NCBI GenBank assembly: GCA_947497085.1
Contig: CANMFE010000001.1
Span: forward strand, 372,001 to 436,000
Length of the DNA: 64,000 nucleotides
Source: an uncultured Sphingomonadaceae bacterium
GTDB lineage: Bacteria > Pseudomonadota > Alphaproteobacteria > Sphingomonadales > Sphingomonadaceae
Direction of reading: 5' to 3'
Position numbers and translations under genes: made by a program. The notes beneath the pieces were generated by a model, which did not search any database, was not told the DNA's origin, and saw nothing but the letters and a program-made list of their open reading frames with translations. The stretch's first letter is position 1; each line of letters opens with the position of its first letter. This document shows, piece after piece, positions 26,661 through 36,837 of the stretch.

Positions 26661-26793
26661 TTTTGGGTAATACGCCGAAACGGCTTGAAATCCTTGATAT
26701 GTGTACGCTCACAGAACGCCCATTGCCAATTCGCGAGGAAGCTCTAAAAAGGCGGTCAGGAAATTCAATCAATCGATTAAAAGGACGATTCTC

Positions 26794-27693
26794 ATGACCA
26801 TCAGTTTCAAGGACCGCGTAGCCATTGTCACCGGAGCGGGTGGCGGCCTGGGCCGTACATATGCGCTCGATCTGGCAAAACGCGGCGCAAAAGTGGTTGT
26901 GAATGATCTGGGCGGTGCGCGTGACGGCACCGGCACATCCGATGCCGCCGCTAAAGTCGTGGAAGAAATCAGGGAAGCGGGCGGCGAAGCCATGGCCAAT
27001 GGCGGCAGCGTCACCGAATATGACCAGATGGAAGAAATGGTCGCCAAGGCGAAAGAAGCCTGGGGCGGTGTCCATGTGCTGATCAACAATGCCGGCATAT
27101 TGCGTGACAAAAGCTTTGCGAAGATGGAGCCTGCCGATTTTGATCTGGTCGTCAAAGTCCACCTCCTGGGCTCTGCAAACTGCACCAAAGCGGTATGGAG
27201 CACCATGCGCGAACAGGCCTATGGCCGTATATTGATGACATCATCCTCAACTGGCCTGTACGGCAATTTTGGGCAGGCCAATTATGGCGCAGCGAAACTC
27301 GGCCTTGTCGGTTTTGCCAAGACACTGCATCTGGAAGGCGCAAAATATAATATCCGCGTCAACTCTCTGGCACCAGTGGCGGGCACCCGCATGACCGAGG
27401 ATATTTTCCCGCCAGAGGCGTTTGATGCCTTTAAACCGGAAAATGTCACGCCTGCCGCTATATTCCTGGTATCCGAAGACGCCCCCACAAACATGATTGT
27501 TGGCGCCGGTGCAGGCGGTTTTCAGGCTTCCTATGTCACCATGACAAAAGGCGTGGCCCTGCCAGAAGGCGAACGCAACGCAGAAGGCGTGGCCGCGGCA
27601 TGGGACCAGATTATCGACCGTACAGGCGATACCGTACCGCAATCGGGCAGTGAACAGTCCATGGGTATCATGAAGTTGCTTCAGGGCCAGTAA
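26794..27693 (+). CDS. Short-chain dehydrogenase, peroxisomal multifunctional enzyme (FOX2/HSD17B4)-like
   Basis: A 299-residue NAD(P)-dependent oxidoreductase. The start at 26794 is supported by AAGGA 8 bases upstream. The nucleotide-binding TGAGGGLGRTYAL (~15-27), the NDLGGARDGTG segment, the INNAG motif and the catalytic Tyr/Lys in NYGAAKLGLVGF are present. The extended NDLGG loop and the GTRMTEDIFPPE part resemble the 3-hydroxyacyl-CoA dehydrogenase domain of multifunctional beta-oxidation enzymes rather than FabG. The likely role is hydroxyacyl-CoA or steroid oxidation; the substrate is not certain. It is divergent from the Pho-regulated porin gene. Confidence 0.85.
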   Translation: MTISFKDRVAIVTGAGGGLGRTYALDLAKRGAKVVVNDLGGARDGTGTSDAAAKVVEEIREAGGEAMANGGSVTEYDQMEEMVAKAKEAWGGVHVLINNAGILRDKSFAKMEPADFDLVVKVHLLGSANCTKAVWSTMREQAYGRILMTSSSTGLYGNFGQANYGAAKLGLVGFAKTLHLEGAKYNIRVNSLAPVAGTRMTEDIFPPEAFDAFKPENVTPAAIFLVSEDAPTNMIVGAGAGGFQASYVTMTKGVALPEGERNAEGVAAAWDQIIDRTGDTVPQSGSEQSMGIMKLLQGQ

Positions 27694-27832
27694 AACCGCA
27701 GATCGAGCTATATCAGGCAAGAAACTGCCCTTGCATTGCGCATTGGCGGTTTATTGCTTTGCGCACAGGGCCACTGTATTGCTACACTAATTCACTTGTG
27801 CTACTGCTGCCTTGGGCAACAGGAGAATATCC

Positions 27833-28879
27833 ATGTATAGTGAAGCAGATTTACAAAATGCCGTGGAGGCCGGCGCATTGTCTCCCGATGCTGCGGCCGC
27901 ATTGCGAAGCCACGTATCCCAAAGCAGGTCATCGCCTGTCGCAGATGAAGAACATTTCCGCCTCATCACCGGCTTTAACGATATTTTCGTTACCATAGCA
28001 GCCATATTGCTGCTGGTGGCAATGGGTAATATCGGCGGCCTGATAAGCCAGACAGTATCCGGCCTGCTGGTCGCTGTATCAGCATGGGGCCTTGCCGAAT
28101 ATTTTACCCGCAGGCGGCGCATGGCCCTGCCCAGCATCATATTGATGATTGCCTTTGCAGGCGGCGTGGCCGCAACAGTTGCCGGTTTGCTTGACTTTGA
28201 TAGTGTGGATAATGAAACCACAGGCGCAATATATGCAGCAATTGTCGCCGCCAGCGCCGCGCTCGCCAGCTATCTTCACTGGCGCCGGTTCATGGTACCC
28301 ATTACCATTGCCGCGCTGACAGCGACGGCCGCCGCAGCGGCGATTGCACTTATCGCATCAGCGCTGCCATCACCGGAAGACTCCATAAAATGGCTGGTGC
28401 TTGCGGCGGGTATCCTGATTTTTCTGGTCGCCATGCGCTGGGACGTGTCGGACCGCGAACGCAAGACACGCCGCAGCGATGTGGCATTCTGGCTGCATTT
28501 GTTGGCCGCGCCTGCCATTGCACACCCCATATTCTCAGGTCTGGGCGTGCTGGACGGCGATGCCGGGATAATGAAAGCGCTGGCCGTCATCGCGCTTTAT
28601 ATCGCCTTCGGGCTGGTCGCACTGGCCATTGACCGGCGGGCCATACTGGTCTCCGGCCTTGCCTATGTGCTGTATGCGCTATGGGAAGTGTTCCGCATTT
28701 CATCCAATATCGAATTGGGGGTTGCGCTCGCTACGCTGGTTATCGGATCGGCCCTGTTACTGCTGTCGGTATTCTGGACACCTATCCGCAGCAGGATAGT
28801 CAGCGGACTGCCAGAAAGCCTGCAATCCAAGCTACCGGCAACGTATGAACTGCCGGTCAATCCTCAACCAGCTTCATAA
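27833..28879 (+). CDS. DUF2157-like polytopic membrane protein
   Basis: A 348-residue protein whose start at 27833 follows AACAGGAGAATATCC. The first ~40 residues form a soluble helical module (SEADLQNAVEAGALSPDAAAALR) typical of DUF2157 proteins, after which there are about nine to ten hydrophobic segments to residue ~320. The function is unknown. The 3' end overlaps the convergent DUF2794 gene by 23 bases. I see no associated partner genes. Confidence 0.75.
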   Translation: MYSEADLQNAVEAGALSPDAAAALRSHVSQSRSSPVADEEHFRLITGFNDIFVTIAAILLLVAMGNIGGLISQTVSGLLVAVSAWGLAEYFTRRRRMALPSIILMIAFAGGVAATVAGLLDFDSVDNETTGAIYAAIVAASAALASYLHWRRFMVPITIAALTATAAAAAIALIASALPSPEDSIKWLVLAAGILIFLVAMRWDVSDRERKTRRSDVAFWLHLLAAPAIAHPIFSGLGVLDGDAGIMKALAVIALYIAFGLVALAIDRRAILVSGLAYVLYALWEVFRISSNIELGVALATLVIGSALLLLSVFWTPIRSRIVSGLPESLQSKLPATYELPVNPQPAS

Positions 28880-29213
28880 GCTTACGCTCAAGCGGGGCCA
28901 ATATGCCAGGCAGTGCATGGCCCCGCTTTAGCACCACACCATTTTCACCTATCAGTGCCCATAAGCCCTGCCTGTTCCTGAGAGACGGGCGCTTTTCTAT
29001 CCGGTATTGCGGACGCTCGGCAGCGCGGCGAAAGGCCGAAAAAATGGCCGCATCCTTGCCCAGATCTATTGCATAATCACGCCAGTTCCCCGCCGCGACC
29101 ATGCGGCCATACAGATTCATGATCTGGCTAAGCTCCTGCCGGTCAAAACCGACTTGGCCAGGCGATACAGCTGCACCGGGAAAAGGTGTGACATTACCGC
29201 TATAATTCACCAA
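28857..29213 (-). CDS. DUF2794 protein
   Basis: A 118-residue soluble protein with the DUF2794 signature: F-D-R-x-E-L-x-x-I-x-x-x-Y-G-R-M-V-A-A-G-x-W-R-D-Y-A-I-D near residues 24-52, then FRRAAERPQYRIEK and LKRGHALP. The family is restricted largely to alphaproteobacteria and has no assigned function. It lies 28 bases downstream of cysE on the same strand, suggesting one transcript, and its stop overlaps the convergent membrane-protein gene. Confidence 0.85.
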   Translation of the reverse strand: MVNYSGNVTPFPGAAVSPGQVGFDRQELSQIMNLYGRMVAAGNWRDYAIDLGKDAAIFSAFRRAAERPQYRIEKRPSLRNRQGLWALIGENGVVLKRGHALPGILAPLERKLMKLVED

Positions 29214-29241
29214 TACCGCGCTTTCTGTTCACGCCTGCCAT

Positions 29242-29964
29242 TCATGCGCCGCCCTGGGCATCCTTGTCCGCGCAGCCGCCAATATCCTCTGGCTGCTCTG
29301 CCCCGTCACGTTCGGCAAGCAGCTGGCCCAGGCGTTTTTGCATCTGTTCCATTTCGCACTGCAATACTTCCAGCTTCTGCGTGGAGGGATCATATTTCTC
29401 GCTGCATGGCGTACCATAAGGGATGAAATCACGCTGGTAATCATCCGCTTCGACCAATGTCGAGCGTGCACGCACACCGACCATGGTTGCCCCTTCGGGC
29501 ACTTCTTTTGTGACCACCGCATTGGCGCCGATACGCGCACGTTCGCCGACCAGTATCGGCCCGAGTATCTGTGCGCCGGAACCAATAATGACTTCATTTC
29601 CGATGGTGGGGTGGCGTTTACCCGGCACACCGTCTGCGGGATTGGTTCCGCCCAGCGTCACACATTGATAGATAGTCACATTATCGCCAATTTCCGCCGT
29701 TTCACCGATCACGGTAAACCCATGGTCAATAAACAGGTGCCTACCGATTTTCGCACCCGGATGGATGTCAATTGCAGTCAGGAAGCGTGAGATATGGTTC
29801 ACGAGACGGGCAAGAAAGAAAAGCTCCCCGCGGAAAAGCCAGTGCGCCACGCGGTGCAGTCCGACAGCCAAAAGGCCGGGATAGAGCAGTATTTCCCAGC
29901 GCGAACGCGGGGCCGGGTCACGGGATCGGATGGAATCAAGATAGTCTGTCAGTGCGCGCAGCAT
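29242..29964 (-). CDS. cysE: Serine O-acetyltransferase
   Basis: A 240-residue enzyme making O-acetylserine for cysteine synthesis. After a helical N-terminal region (with HRVAHWLF), the left-handed beta-helix begins at DIHPGAKIGR and includes IDHGFTVIGETAEIG, VTIYQCVTLGGT and KRHPTIGN, the conserved active-site loops of the short (EpsC/SRPG-like) CysE type. The C-terminal tail (~195-240) is acidic and not conserved. It is followed by DUF2794 on the same strand. No regulatory site was identified. Confidence 0.93.
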   Translation of the reverse strand: MLRALTDYLDSIRSRDPAPRSRWEILLYPGLLAVGLHRVAHWLFRGELFFLARLVNHISRFLTAIDIHPGAKIGRHLFIDHGFTVIGETAEIGDNVTIYQCVTLGGTNPADGVPGKRHPTIGNEVIIGSGAQILGPILVGERARIGANAVVTKEVPEGATMVGVRARSTLVEADDYQRDFIPYGTPCSEKYDPSTQKLEVLQCEMEQMQKRLGQLLAERDGAEQPEDIGGCADKDAQGGA

Positions 29965-30066
29965 AAGGCGGCTCCTTCACTTGCGTATCGCCCATAAATA
30001 GACGTGCCATGCCGGTTTTTCCAGCCTTTGGCGCAAATATCTCTTTCACCGGGGCGAAGTACAGCT

Positions 30067-31569
30067 TTATCCAGCCGCTTTTTTGGATATTACAAGCTCC
30101 GGTTCAAGCTGCATTTCACGGGCCAGTTTCTGGTGTCGCCGTGCCACCACCTCACCATAGAAATGTTCGTGACCGGGCTGTAATAACAGTTGCAGCATGC
30201 CCGCTTTTTCACGCACCGAGCAATGCGCGAGGAACTTGTCAGTACCGCCCGACAGCCGCTTCGCCAGCCGAATGGCCAGGCCCCAGCAGATCGCGCGGCG
30301 CATGTCGTCATCGCTCAGCAGGCCGCTATTTTCCATGAAAATCCGGACGCCCCCGTCAAATGTTGTCGAGAGTGCCTGTGCGATCAGCATTCGCCCTTTC
30401 GCATCTATACCAACCCAGTTGCCATGCAGCGCCATGTCGATACCACGCGCGGAGCGGAAATCGGGGTTCGCCTGCCAACCGACATCGGCCAGATGGCATG
30501 CTGCCAGAAGCAACCGTTTATTATCACGGCTTTTTTCGTTAAAAAGTGGTGATAGCCACTGGTATAGCGCCTCACCTGTCCTGCCATAGCGCGACTGCAA
30601 CCGCCCAAAGCGCGCCGCCGGTTCCAGTAACGGATCACGCTTGCGCGTCTCTTTGCTCATCCGGCCATACAGCAATCCTTCACGCAGACCATAGGCGGAG
30701 ACAATATATTGCGAAGGCTTGATTTGTCCGTCAATTATCCTCAGCAATTCTGCGGCATCACGGAGCGTTTCCACACGCGAATAGGGAAAACCGTCAATAG
30801 CCATCAGTTCTGCACTGCTCATCTGTGCGGCGATATTCGCCAATTCCATCGCACGTTTGCGCGTCATAGCGTAATTGTGCAACACCTTGAGCGGGTAGGA
30901 TTGCAGATGCATATCGAGCCGCGCCAGTGCGCGCCAGCTGCCACCGACCAGATAGAAGCTGCCCTTGTTTTTGCTGAATGCCGGGTCCAGCGCGGACAAC
31001 AACCCTTTCGCATGCGTTTCCAGCTTACCCTTTTCACGTAGCGGTGCCGCACGCAACACGCCAATTGGCATGGAAGCGCGTTCATGCACCTTGCCCCCGC
31101 CAATACGTGCCAGTTCAAGGCTACCGCCGCCCAGATCGCCGACAATGCCTTTCGACCCGGGAATGCCTGACAATACGCCCATGGCTGCGGCTGCGGCTTC
31201 TTCCAGCCCGGAGAGGATTTCGATATCAAACCCGATTTTGCGGGCCATGCCGGCAAATTCATATCCATTGCTGGCGTCGCGCACCGCCGCCGTGGCAACG
31301 CAGATAACCGCATCCGCACCGACCAGGTCGATCAGCGATTTGAACCGTTCCAGCGCCGCCAGTCCGCGCTGCATCGATTCCTCTCCAATTCTGCCGGTTT
31401 CGGACAATTCGGAACCCAGCCCCGCCATCACTTTCTCGTTAAATGTAATCGCTGGATTGCGGCGGGGGCCCGCATAGACAACCAGCCGGATCGAATTCGA
31501 GCCTATGTCAATGATCGCAGTGCGATATTCACGGCGCGGAGCGGCTGAATTTTTCTTTTTTGCCCCCAT
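30067..31569 (-). CDS. ppx: Exopolyphosphatase (Ppx/GppA family)
   Basis: A 500-residue protein of the actin-like ATPase fold. The first phosphate-binding loop IDIGSNSIRLVVY (~20-32) and the second, VGDLGGGSLELA (~143-154), define the Ppx/GppA family, which removes terminal phosphate from polyphosphate or pppGpp. A C-terminal helical HD-type domain extends beyond residue ~330. It begins 6 bases after the ppk stop, so the kinase and phosphatase are in one operon. Whether it prefers polyphosphate or pppGpp cannot be decided from sequence, but the ppk linkage favours polyphosphate. Confidence 0.92.
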   Translation of the reverse strand: MGAKKKNSAAPRREYRTAIIDIGSNSIRLVVYAGPRRNPAITFNEKVMAGLGSELSETGRIGEESMQRGLAALERFKSLIDLVGADAVICVATAAVRDASNGYEFAGMARKIGFDIEILSGLEEAAAAAMGVLSGIPGSKGIVGDLGGGSLELARIGGGKVHERASMPIGVLRAAPLREKGKLETHAKGLLSALDPAFSKNKGSFYLVGGSWRALARLDMHLQSYPLKVLHNYAMTRKRAMELANIAAQMSSAELMAIDGFPYSRVETLRDAAELLRIIDGQIKPSQYIVSAYGLREGLLYGRMSKETRKRDPLLEPAARFGRLQSRYGRTGEALYQWLSPLFNEKSRDNKRLLLAACHLADVGWQANPDFRSARGIDMALHGNWVGIDAKGRMLIAQALSTTFDGGVRIFMENSGLLSDDDMRRAICWGLAIRLAKRLSGGTDKFLAHCSVREKAGMLQLLLQPGHEHFYGEVVARRHQKLAREMQLEPELVISKKAAG

Positions 31570-31575
31570 ATGCCC

Positions 31576-33717
31576 TTAATCCCCCGATTTACCGCGATGG
31601 AATAGCTTGAGCTTTGGTACGCCCGCGCTTTTCTTGAGCGCTGCCCCGCGTCCCGACAGTGATGGATTGGTCATGAAATAACGGTGCAGATTGAATGATT
31701 TCTTGCCGGGTTTGACGCGGGTGTAATTCCCCCCCCCATCCAGCGACCAGCTCTGTTCATTGTCCAGAAGGTTGGCGAGCATCACCTGTTCGAGCACTTG
31801 GTCATGCACGGTGGCATTGACGATAGGCAGCATATATTCAACGCGGCGATCAAAGTTACGCGGCATCCAGTCGGCCGAGCTGATAAAAACCCGCGCCTTG
31901 TCATTGGGCAGCGCCTTGCCATTGCCAAACGCCCATATCCGGCTGTGTTCCAGATAACGGCCCACCACCGATTTGACCCGGATATTGTCGGACATTCCAG
32001 GCACGCCGGGACGCAGACAGCATATGCCGCGGATAATCAGATCAATCTGCACGCCTGCCGCACTTGCGGTATAGAGCTTTTCGATAATGGCGGGATCGAC
32101 AAGCGAATTCATCTTGGCCCAAATCGCGCCTGGCTTGCCTTTCTTCACATTGCCCATTTCCTTGTCGATAAGCTGCATCAGCTCATTGCGCATGTCGCGC
32201 GGTGACATGGTCAGCAGTTCCAGTTTTTCCGGCTCGACATAGCCGGTGATATAATTAAACAGCTGCGCAGCATCGCGCCCTGCGCGCGGGTCAGCGGTGA
32301 AAAAGCTCAAATCGGTGTAGATACGTGCGGTAACGGGGTGGTAATTGCCAGTCCCGAAATGACAGTAGGTGCGAAAGCCATCCGCTTCACGGCGCACCAC
32401 CATCGAAATTTTGGCATGGGTTTTCCATTCGATAAACCCGTACACCACCTGCACACCTGCACGTTCCAACGCGCTTGCCCAATACAGATTCTGTTCCTCA
32501 TCAAAGCGTGCTTTAAGCTCAATCACAGCTGTGACAGACTTGCCCGCCTCGGCAGCGTCTATCAGCGCGCGGATAATCGCGGACTGTTTGCCAGCCCGAT
32601 AAAGCGTCTGCTTGATCGCCACTACATCGGGGTCTTCCGCCGCCTGTTGCAGAAATGCGATCACCACTTCGAAAGATTCATACGGGTGATGGACAACAAT
32701 ATCCTTGTCGCGGATCGCCGCAAAACAGTCGCCGCCATGTTCACGGATACGTTCGGGAAAACGCGGGCTGAATGCCGGGAATTTAAGCTCCGGCCTGTCC
32801 TCATCCACCAGCATGGCCAGATCGCCCATGCCGATAAAACCGTCTATCACAGTCTTTGTGGTACCTTTGCCCAGCAGGTTTTCCTCCAGCATCAGGGCAA
32901 CAGCCTCGTCAAACTCGCTGCTTGTCTCCAGCCTGATCACCTGCCCTCTGCGGCGGCGCTTGATGGCGCTGCGGAAATAGCGGACCAGGTCTTCGGCTTC
33001 CTCCTCCAGTTCCAGATCGCTGTCACGGATAATGCGGAAAACGCTGGATGACAGCACTTCATAGCCCGGGAACAGGTTGTTCGCAAACGCTGTCACCACC
33101 GATTCGAGTGTGAGGTAAAGCGCCTTGTTTCCCGGTATGCGAATAAACCGGTCCATCGTGGCTGGCAGCATGACAAGTTCGCGCACCAATTGCCTGTCCG
33201 ACACACGGCGCAGTTCGAAAATGATGCTTAGCCCCTTATTCTGGATAAAGGGAAACGGGTGTGCAGGGTCAAGCGCCTGCGGCGTCAGGACCGGGAAAAT
33301 CTCTTCAGTAAAATGTTTTTCCAGCCAAGTACGCGCTTCCTGGTCCAGCGCATCGACATCCACCTGATGGATGTCATTTTGTGCCAGTTCTTCTTTCAGC
33401 TCATGCCATACTTTCTGCTGGTCTTCAATCAACTCACCGGCCAGTTGCTCAATCTCGGCTAATTGCTGCGCGGGTGTGCGGCCATCGGCGGAACGCTGCT
33501 CCACCTCCTGTGTCAACTGCCCGACCAGTCCTGCCACGCGCACCATATAGAATTCGTCGAGATTGTTACCCGAAATGGACAGGAAACGCAGTCGCTCCAA
33601 TAGCGGGTGCGCCATATTGCGCGCTTCTTCAAGCACACGTTCGTTAAAACCGAGCCAGCTTATCTCACGATTAAAATAGCGATAGTCACCGCTGATGTTT
33701 TTCACGATCGCATTCAT
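31576..33717 (-). CDS. ppk: Polyphosphate kinase 1
   Basis: A 713-residue PPK1 that builds polyphosphate from ATP. The four-domain family layout is evident: N-terminal FNREISWLGFNERVLEEA, the middle dimerisation part, and the two phospholipase-D-like catalytic domains. The autophosphorylated histidine is in HFGTGNYHP, with the supporting ALERAGVQVVYGFIEWKTHAKI and SSADWMPRNFDRRVEY segments. It overlaps hdaA by 4 bases at its start and is followed by ppx. Polyphosphate synthesis fits with the phosphate-uptake genes located 5-15 kb away. Confidence 0.97.
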   Translation of the reverse strand: MNAIVKNISGDYRYFNREISWLGFNERVLEEARNMAHPLLERLRFLSISGNNLDEFYMVRVAGLVGQLTQEVEQRSADGRTPAQQLAEIEQLAGELIEDQQKVWHELKEELAQNDIHQVDVDALDQEARTWLEKHFTEEIFPVLTPQALDPAHPFPFIQNKGLSIIFELRRVSDRQLVRELVMLPATMDRFIRIPGNKALYLTLESVVTAFANNLFPGYEVLSSSVFRIIRDSDLELEEEAEDLVRYFRSAIKRRRRGQVIRLETSSEFDEAVALMLEENLLGKGTTKTVIDGFIGMGDLAMLVDEDRPELKFPAFSPRFPERIREHGGDCFAAIRDKDIVVHHPYESFEVVIAFLQQAAEDPDVVAIKQTLYRAGKQSAIIRALIDAAEAGKSVTAVIELKARFDEEQNLYWASALERAGVQVVYGFIEWKTHAKISMVVRREADGFRTYCHFGTGNYHPVTARIYTDLSFFTADPRAGRDAAQLFNYITGYVEPEKLELLTMSPRDMRNELMQLIDKEMGNVKKGKPGAIWAKMNSLVDPAIIEKLYTASAAGVQIDLIIRGICCLRPGVPGMSDNIRVKSVVGRYLEHSRIWAFGNGKALPNDKARVFISSADWMPRNFDRRVEYMLPIVNATVHDQVLEQVMLANLLDNEQSWSLDGGGNYTRVKPGKKSFNLHRYFMTNPSLSGRGAALKKSAGVPKLKLFHRGKSGD

Positions 33718-34328
33718 GATGGCATATCCATTTGCGCGCTTACGGTTTCAGCCGCCTCGGCCACCAGCCGTTGACCAATGGCGGTTTTGCGTTCCAGGGT
33801 GAGCCGGTCCAGCTCTGCTGCCAGCGCATGAATCGCGGCATAGCTGCGTTCCAACCGGAGCAGCGCGAACTGTACCAGCCTGTCGCCAATGGCAAGTCCC
33901 CGTTTCGCAAGCAGTTTCTGCAATAGCGCCGCGCGCATTTCATCATCGGGCGGACCGATCCACAGCATCTGTGACGCACCCAGACGGGACAACAGGTCAG
34001 GCAGTTTTATGCCCCATTCCGCCGGTGCGCGGCGGGAGGCGAGCAGTAATGGCTGGCCATGCTGTTGCGCATGGTTCCAGGCATGGAACAGCTCTTCGTC
34101 GCTGCGGCTATCAGCATCGTCAATAAAAACGCCCTGATGCTGCCCGGCGAATATCGTGCCCATCGAACTTTTGCCGCTGGCATCGGGACCAATCAATATG
34201 CCGGTGTGAAACGGCCATTTTACAGCATTTTCAAATTGCGTCACCAGCGCCTGATTACAACGCGTGACAATAAGCTGCGTATCCGCGCCGTGTCCCTCCG
34301 GTGTCAATGGCAGTGCAATCTGGTTCAT
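33714..34328 (-). CDS. hdaA: DnaA-family ATPase HdaA (regulatory inactivation of DnaA)
   Basis: A 204-residue DnaA-like AAA+ protein without a DNA-binding domain. It opens MNQIALPLTPEG, the site where HdaA proteins carry a clamp-binding QxxLxL/P-type peptide (here QIALPL), and has a Walker A loop (IGPDASGKSS, ~48-57), IDDADSRSDEELFHAWN as Walker B, and a sensor-2 region near LLRLERSYAAIHALAAELDRL. It should work with the DNA clamp to promote hydrolysis of DnaA-ATP. It overlaps ppk by 4 bases; this hdaA-ppk-ppx arrangement links a replication regulator with polyphosphate genes. Confidence 0.85.
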   Translation of the reverse strand: MNQIALPLTPEGHGADTQLIVTRCNQALVTQFENAVKWPFHTGILIGPDASGKSSMGTIFAGQHQGVFIDDADSRSDEELFHAWNHAQQHGQPLLLASRRAPAEWGIKLPDLLSRLGASQMLWIGPPDDEMRAALLQKLLAKRGLAIGDRLVQFALLRLERSYAAIHALAAELDRLTLERKTAIGQRLVAEAAETVSAQMDMPS

Positions 34329-34391
34329 TGGGCAATCTGGTTCATTGGGCCTTTGCTATATTCCATATGGTTGTCCGCCATTATAGCCTGT

Positions 34392-35606
34392 TCAGCGTGA
34401 TATACGCAAAACATTACCGCCCTGTTGCACCTGCCATCCCTGCGACTGAAGCGCGGTGCGCAACCCGTCAATGGTACCGCTATAGCTCACACGCATTACC
34501 GAAGTGCCGCCAATGGCAACGCTGCCAATATTGACCGAGGTCACACCCGGCACGCCGCGCAATGCGCCCTGCGCGGCCGTTACCGCACCGGCATCAGGCG
34601 TTGCGATCTGTATAGATACCGTTGTCGCGCTTGCCGCTGGCGGCGTAGGTTCTGTACCGCTCGATGCGGATTGGGTCACAGTTTCAACCTGCTCTTCGGT
34701 CTCTTCTGCTTCTTCCTCTTCCTTCGCATCAGGGTCTTCAATCACCAGCGAACTGTCAGGGCGCAGCGTGCCACGCGAAAGTGCGGCGGAATAAATATCG
34801 TCAAACCGCTTCACTGCCTCGTTTAGCATTGCATCAAGCCCGTCGCTGTTCGCCACGCGCAACTGAAAACTTTCCAGAAAACGGTTATCGGGGCCATAGC
34901 GGGCAGTGAATTTGCCCACAATCGGTCCGCCTGGCCATTGTCGCTCCAGCCGGGCAATGGGAGTAATCACGTCAGCGGCACCAAACTGGTCCAGGATCAG
35001 CCGCCACCATATACGTCCGCGGCGTTCCACCTGCCCTGCGTTGAGAAGCAGCGAATCGCTGCCTCCACCGGTTGGGCGTACATAATCTATCCGGCTATCG
35101 GCGGTGCGGAAACGTGCCCATGCCTTTTGCCAATCTGTACGGCTTTCAAATACCTGCGCGCTGCCGCCGCTCCACATAACCGGCACGACAAGCATAGGCG
35201 CGGAGCGCGCACGATTGCCGCGCACGCCCAGTATCTGGGCAGCACGGGCACGATCGAACAATACGCCCAGCTTTGCGATATACCGGCGCGGGCCGATCTG
35301 TTCTTCCTCGACCACAATTGCCGACACAATCGCATCCAGCGCAGAATCACTCAGCGCCGGTGCGCCGCCACGGCCTTTTGACTGTTGCCATAACTTCGCC
35401 CAGCCCTTGCGCTGCGCTTCACGCCAGCCCGCTTCGCGTGCGTCCTGCGCAGATTTGCCTGCAACGTTCACCTCAACGCCGGACACTTCAAAATCACCAT
35501 TGCTGCTGACCGGCGCAACGCCGCGGTCACCCTCTATCTGCGCAAAGGCGATCGCTCCGCATCCCAGTGCAAGGGCTGCCAGTCCGGCCAAGCCTGCTTT
35601 GCGCAT
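34392..35606 (-). CDS. DUF2066 secreted protein
   Basis: A ~404-residue exported protein. The start at 35606 is preferred (AAGGG 7 bases before), giving a signal peptide through AIAFAQ; 35612 is the alternative. The N-terminal DUF2066 region contains SGVEVNVAGKSAQDAREAGWREAQRKGW, followed by a ~170-residue part and a flexible acidic linker rich in E and T (~270-310), then a small C-terminal alpha/beta domain (with VSIQIATPDAGAV and DGLRTALQSQGW). Function is unknown. It lies upstream of hdaA-ppk-ppx in the same direction with a 63-base gap, and divergent from purM. Confidence 0.75.
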   Translation of the reverse strand: MRKAGLAGLAALALGCGAIAFAQIEGDRGVAPVSSNGDFEVSGVEVNVAGKSAQDAREAGWREAQRKGWAKLWQQSKGRGGAPALSDSALDAIVSAIVVEEEQIGPRRYIAKLGVLFDRARAAQILGVRGNRARSAPMLVVPVMWSGGSAQVFESRTDWQKAWARFRTADSRIDYVRPTGGGSDSLLLNAGQVERRGRIWWRLILDQFGAADVITPIARLERQWPGGPIVGKFTARYGPDNRFLESFQLRVANSDGLDAMLNEAVKRFDDIYSAALSRGTLRPDSSLVIEDPDAKEEEEAEETEEQVETVTQSASSGTEPTPPAASATTVSIQIATPDAGAVTAAQGALRGVPGVTSVNIGSVAIGGTSVMRVSYSGTIDGLRTALQSQGWQVQQGGNVLRISR

Positions 35607-35724
35607 GTTCATGCCCTTATATGTCACGCTATCCATAGAATTTTCGACCATATATTTTCTGTTTCCACCCTTTTGGCGATAATGCGATGGAAATCCAAGC
35701 AAGAACTGGCTAATCGCTGTATTT

Positions 35725-36837
35725 ATGAACAGTAAAGACGATAATGCCGCACCCGAAAGCTATACATATGCGAAGGCGGGCGTGTCCATAGATGCGGGCA
35801 ATGCGCTCGTCAAAGCCATTGCTCCGCTCGCCAAGGCGACGGCGCGGCCCGGCGCGAATGCCGATCTGGGCGGATTTGGTGGATTTTTTGACCTGAAAGC
35901 CGCCGGTTATGACGATCCGTTGCTGGTTGCGGCCAATGACGGCGTGGGCACAAAGGTCAAACTGGCGATTGATTATGACCGGCATGACCATATTGGCATC
36001 GACCTTGTCGCGATGTGCGTCAATGACCTGATTGTACAGGGCGCAGAACCGCTTTTCTTCCTTGACTATTTCGCCACGGGCAAGCTTGAAAACGGCGTGG
36101 CTGAACGCGTGGTGGCAGGTATTGCGGAAGGTTGTAAACAGGCCGGATGCGCGCTGATCGGCGGAGAAACCGCAGAAATGCCCGGCATGTATGCGGCGGG
36201 CGATTATGACCTTGCGGGCTTTTCTGTCGGGGCTGTCGAGCGCGATCAGGTGCTTAAGGGTGATAAAGTGGCGGCAGGTAACGTCCTGCTCGGCCTTGCC
36301 TCATCAGGTGTACACAGCAATGGCTATTCACTCGTGCAGCGGCTTGCGGCGGATAAGGGGTGGAAACTGGACCGACCAGCCCTGTTCGACCAGGAACAGA
36401 TACTGGTCGATGCGCTGATCGCGCCGACGCGTATTTACGTAAAACCGCTATTGCCGCTTATCCGCGCAGGCAAAATCAACGCCATGGCGCATATTACGGG
36501 CGGCGGGCTGCTGGAAAACCTTCCGCGTGTATTGCCAGAAGGCCTGCACGCCCATGTTGATGCAAATAGCTGGGAACAGCCACGCCTCATGGCGTTCCTG
36601 CAGGCACAGGGCAATATCGAACCTGCCGAAATGGCGCGCACGTTTAACTGCGGTGTCGGCATGGTGCTGGCCGTGGCGGCAGATCAGGCGGCGGATATTG
36701 CGGCCGAACTGGAAGCCGCGGGTGAAACCGTGTTCACTATTGGCGATATCCGCGCAGGCCGGAAAGGCTGCACTGTATCGGGCGATGCCGGCACATGGGC
36801 GGCACACAGCAACTGGTCCGAAACGCATCATGGATAA
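35725..36837 (+). CDS. purM: Phosphoribosylformylglycinamidine cyclo-ligase (AIR synthetase)
   Basis: A 370-residue PurM that closes the imidazole ring of AIR using ATP. The N-terminal [15 protein letters not shown], the glycine-rich [25 protein letters not shown], the [18 protein letters not shown] block and the [11 protein letters not shown] loop are all family hallmarks, as is the later [16 protein letters not shown] and [13 protein letters not shown]. It overlaps purN by 8 bases, so it is translationally coupled. The promoter lies in the 118-base divergent gap with the DUF2066 gene. Confidence 0.98.
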   Translation: MNSKDDNAAPESYTYAKAGVSIDAGNALVKAIAPLAKATARPGANADLGGFGGFFDLKAAGYDDPLLVAANDGVGTKVKLAIDYDRHDHIGIDLVAMCVNDLIVQGAEPLFFLDYFATGKLENGVAERVVAGIAEGCKQAGCALIGGETAEMPGMYAAGDYDLAGFSVGAVERDQVLKGDKVAAGNVLLGLASSGVHSNGYSLVQRLAADKGWKLDRPALFDQEQILVDALIAPTRIYVKPLLPLIRAGKINAMAHITGGGLLENLPRVLPEGLHAHVDANSWEQPRLMAFLQAQGNIEPAEMARTFNCGVGMVLAVAADQAADIAAELEAAGETVFTIGDIRAGRKGCTVSGDAGTWAAHSNWSETHHG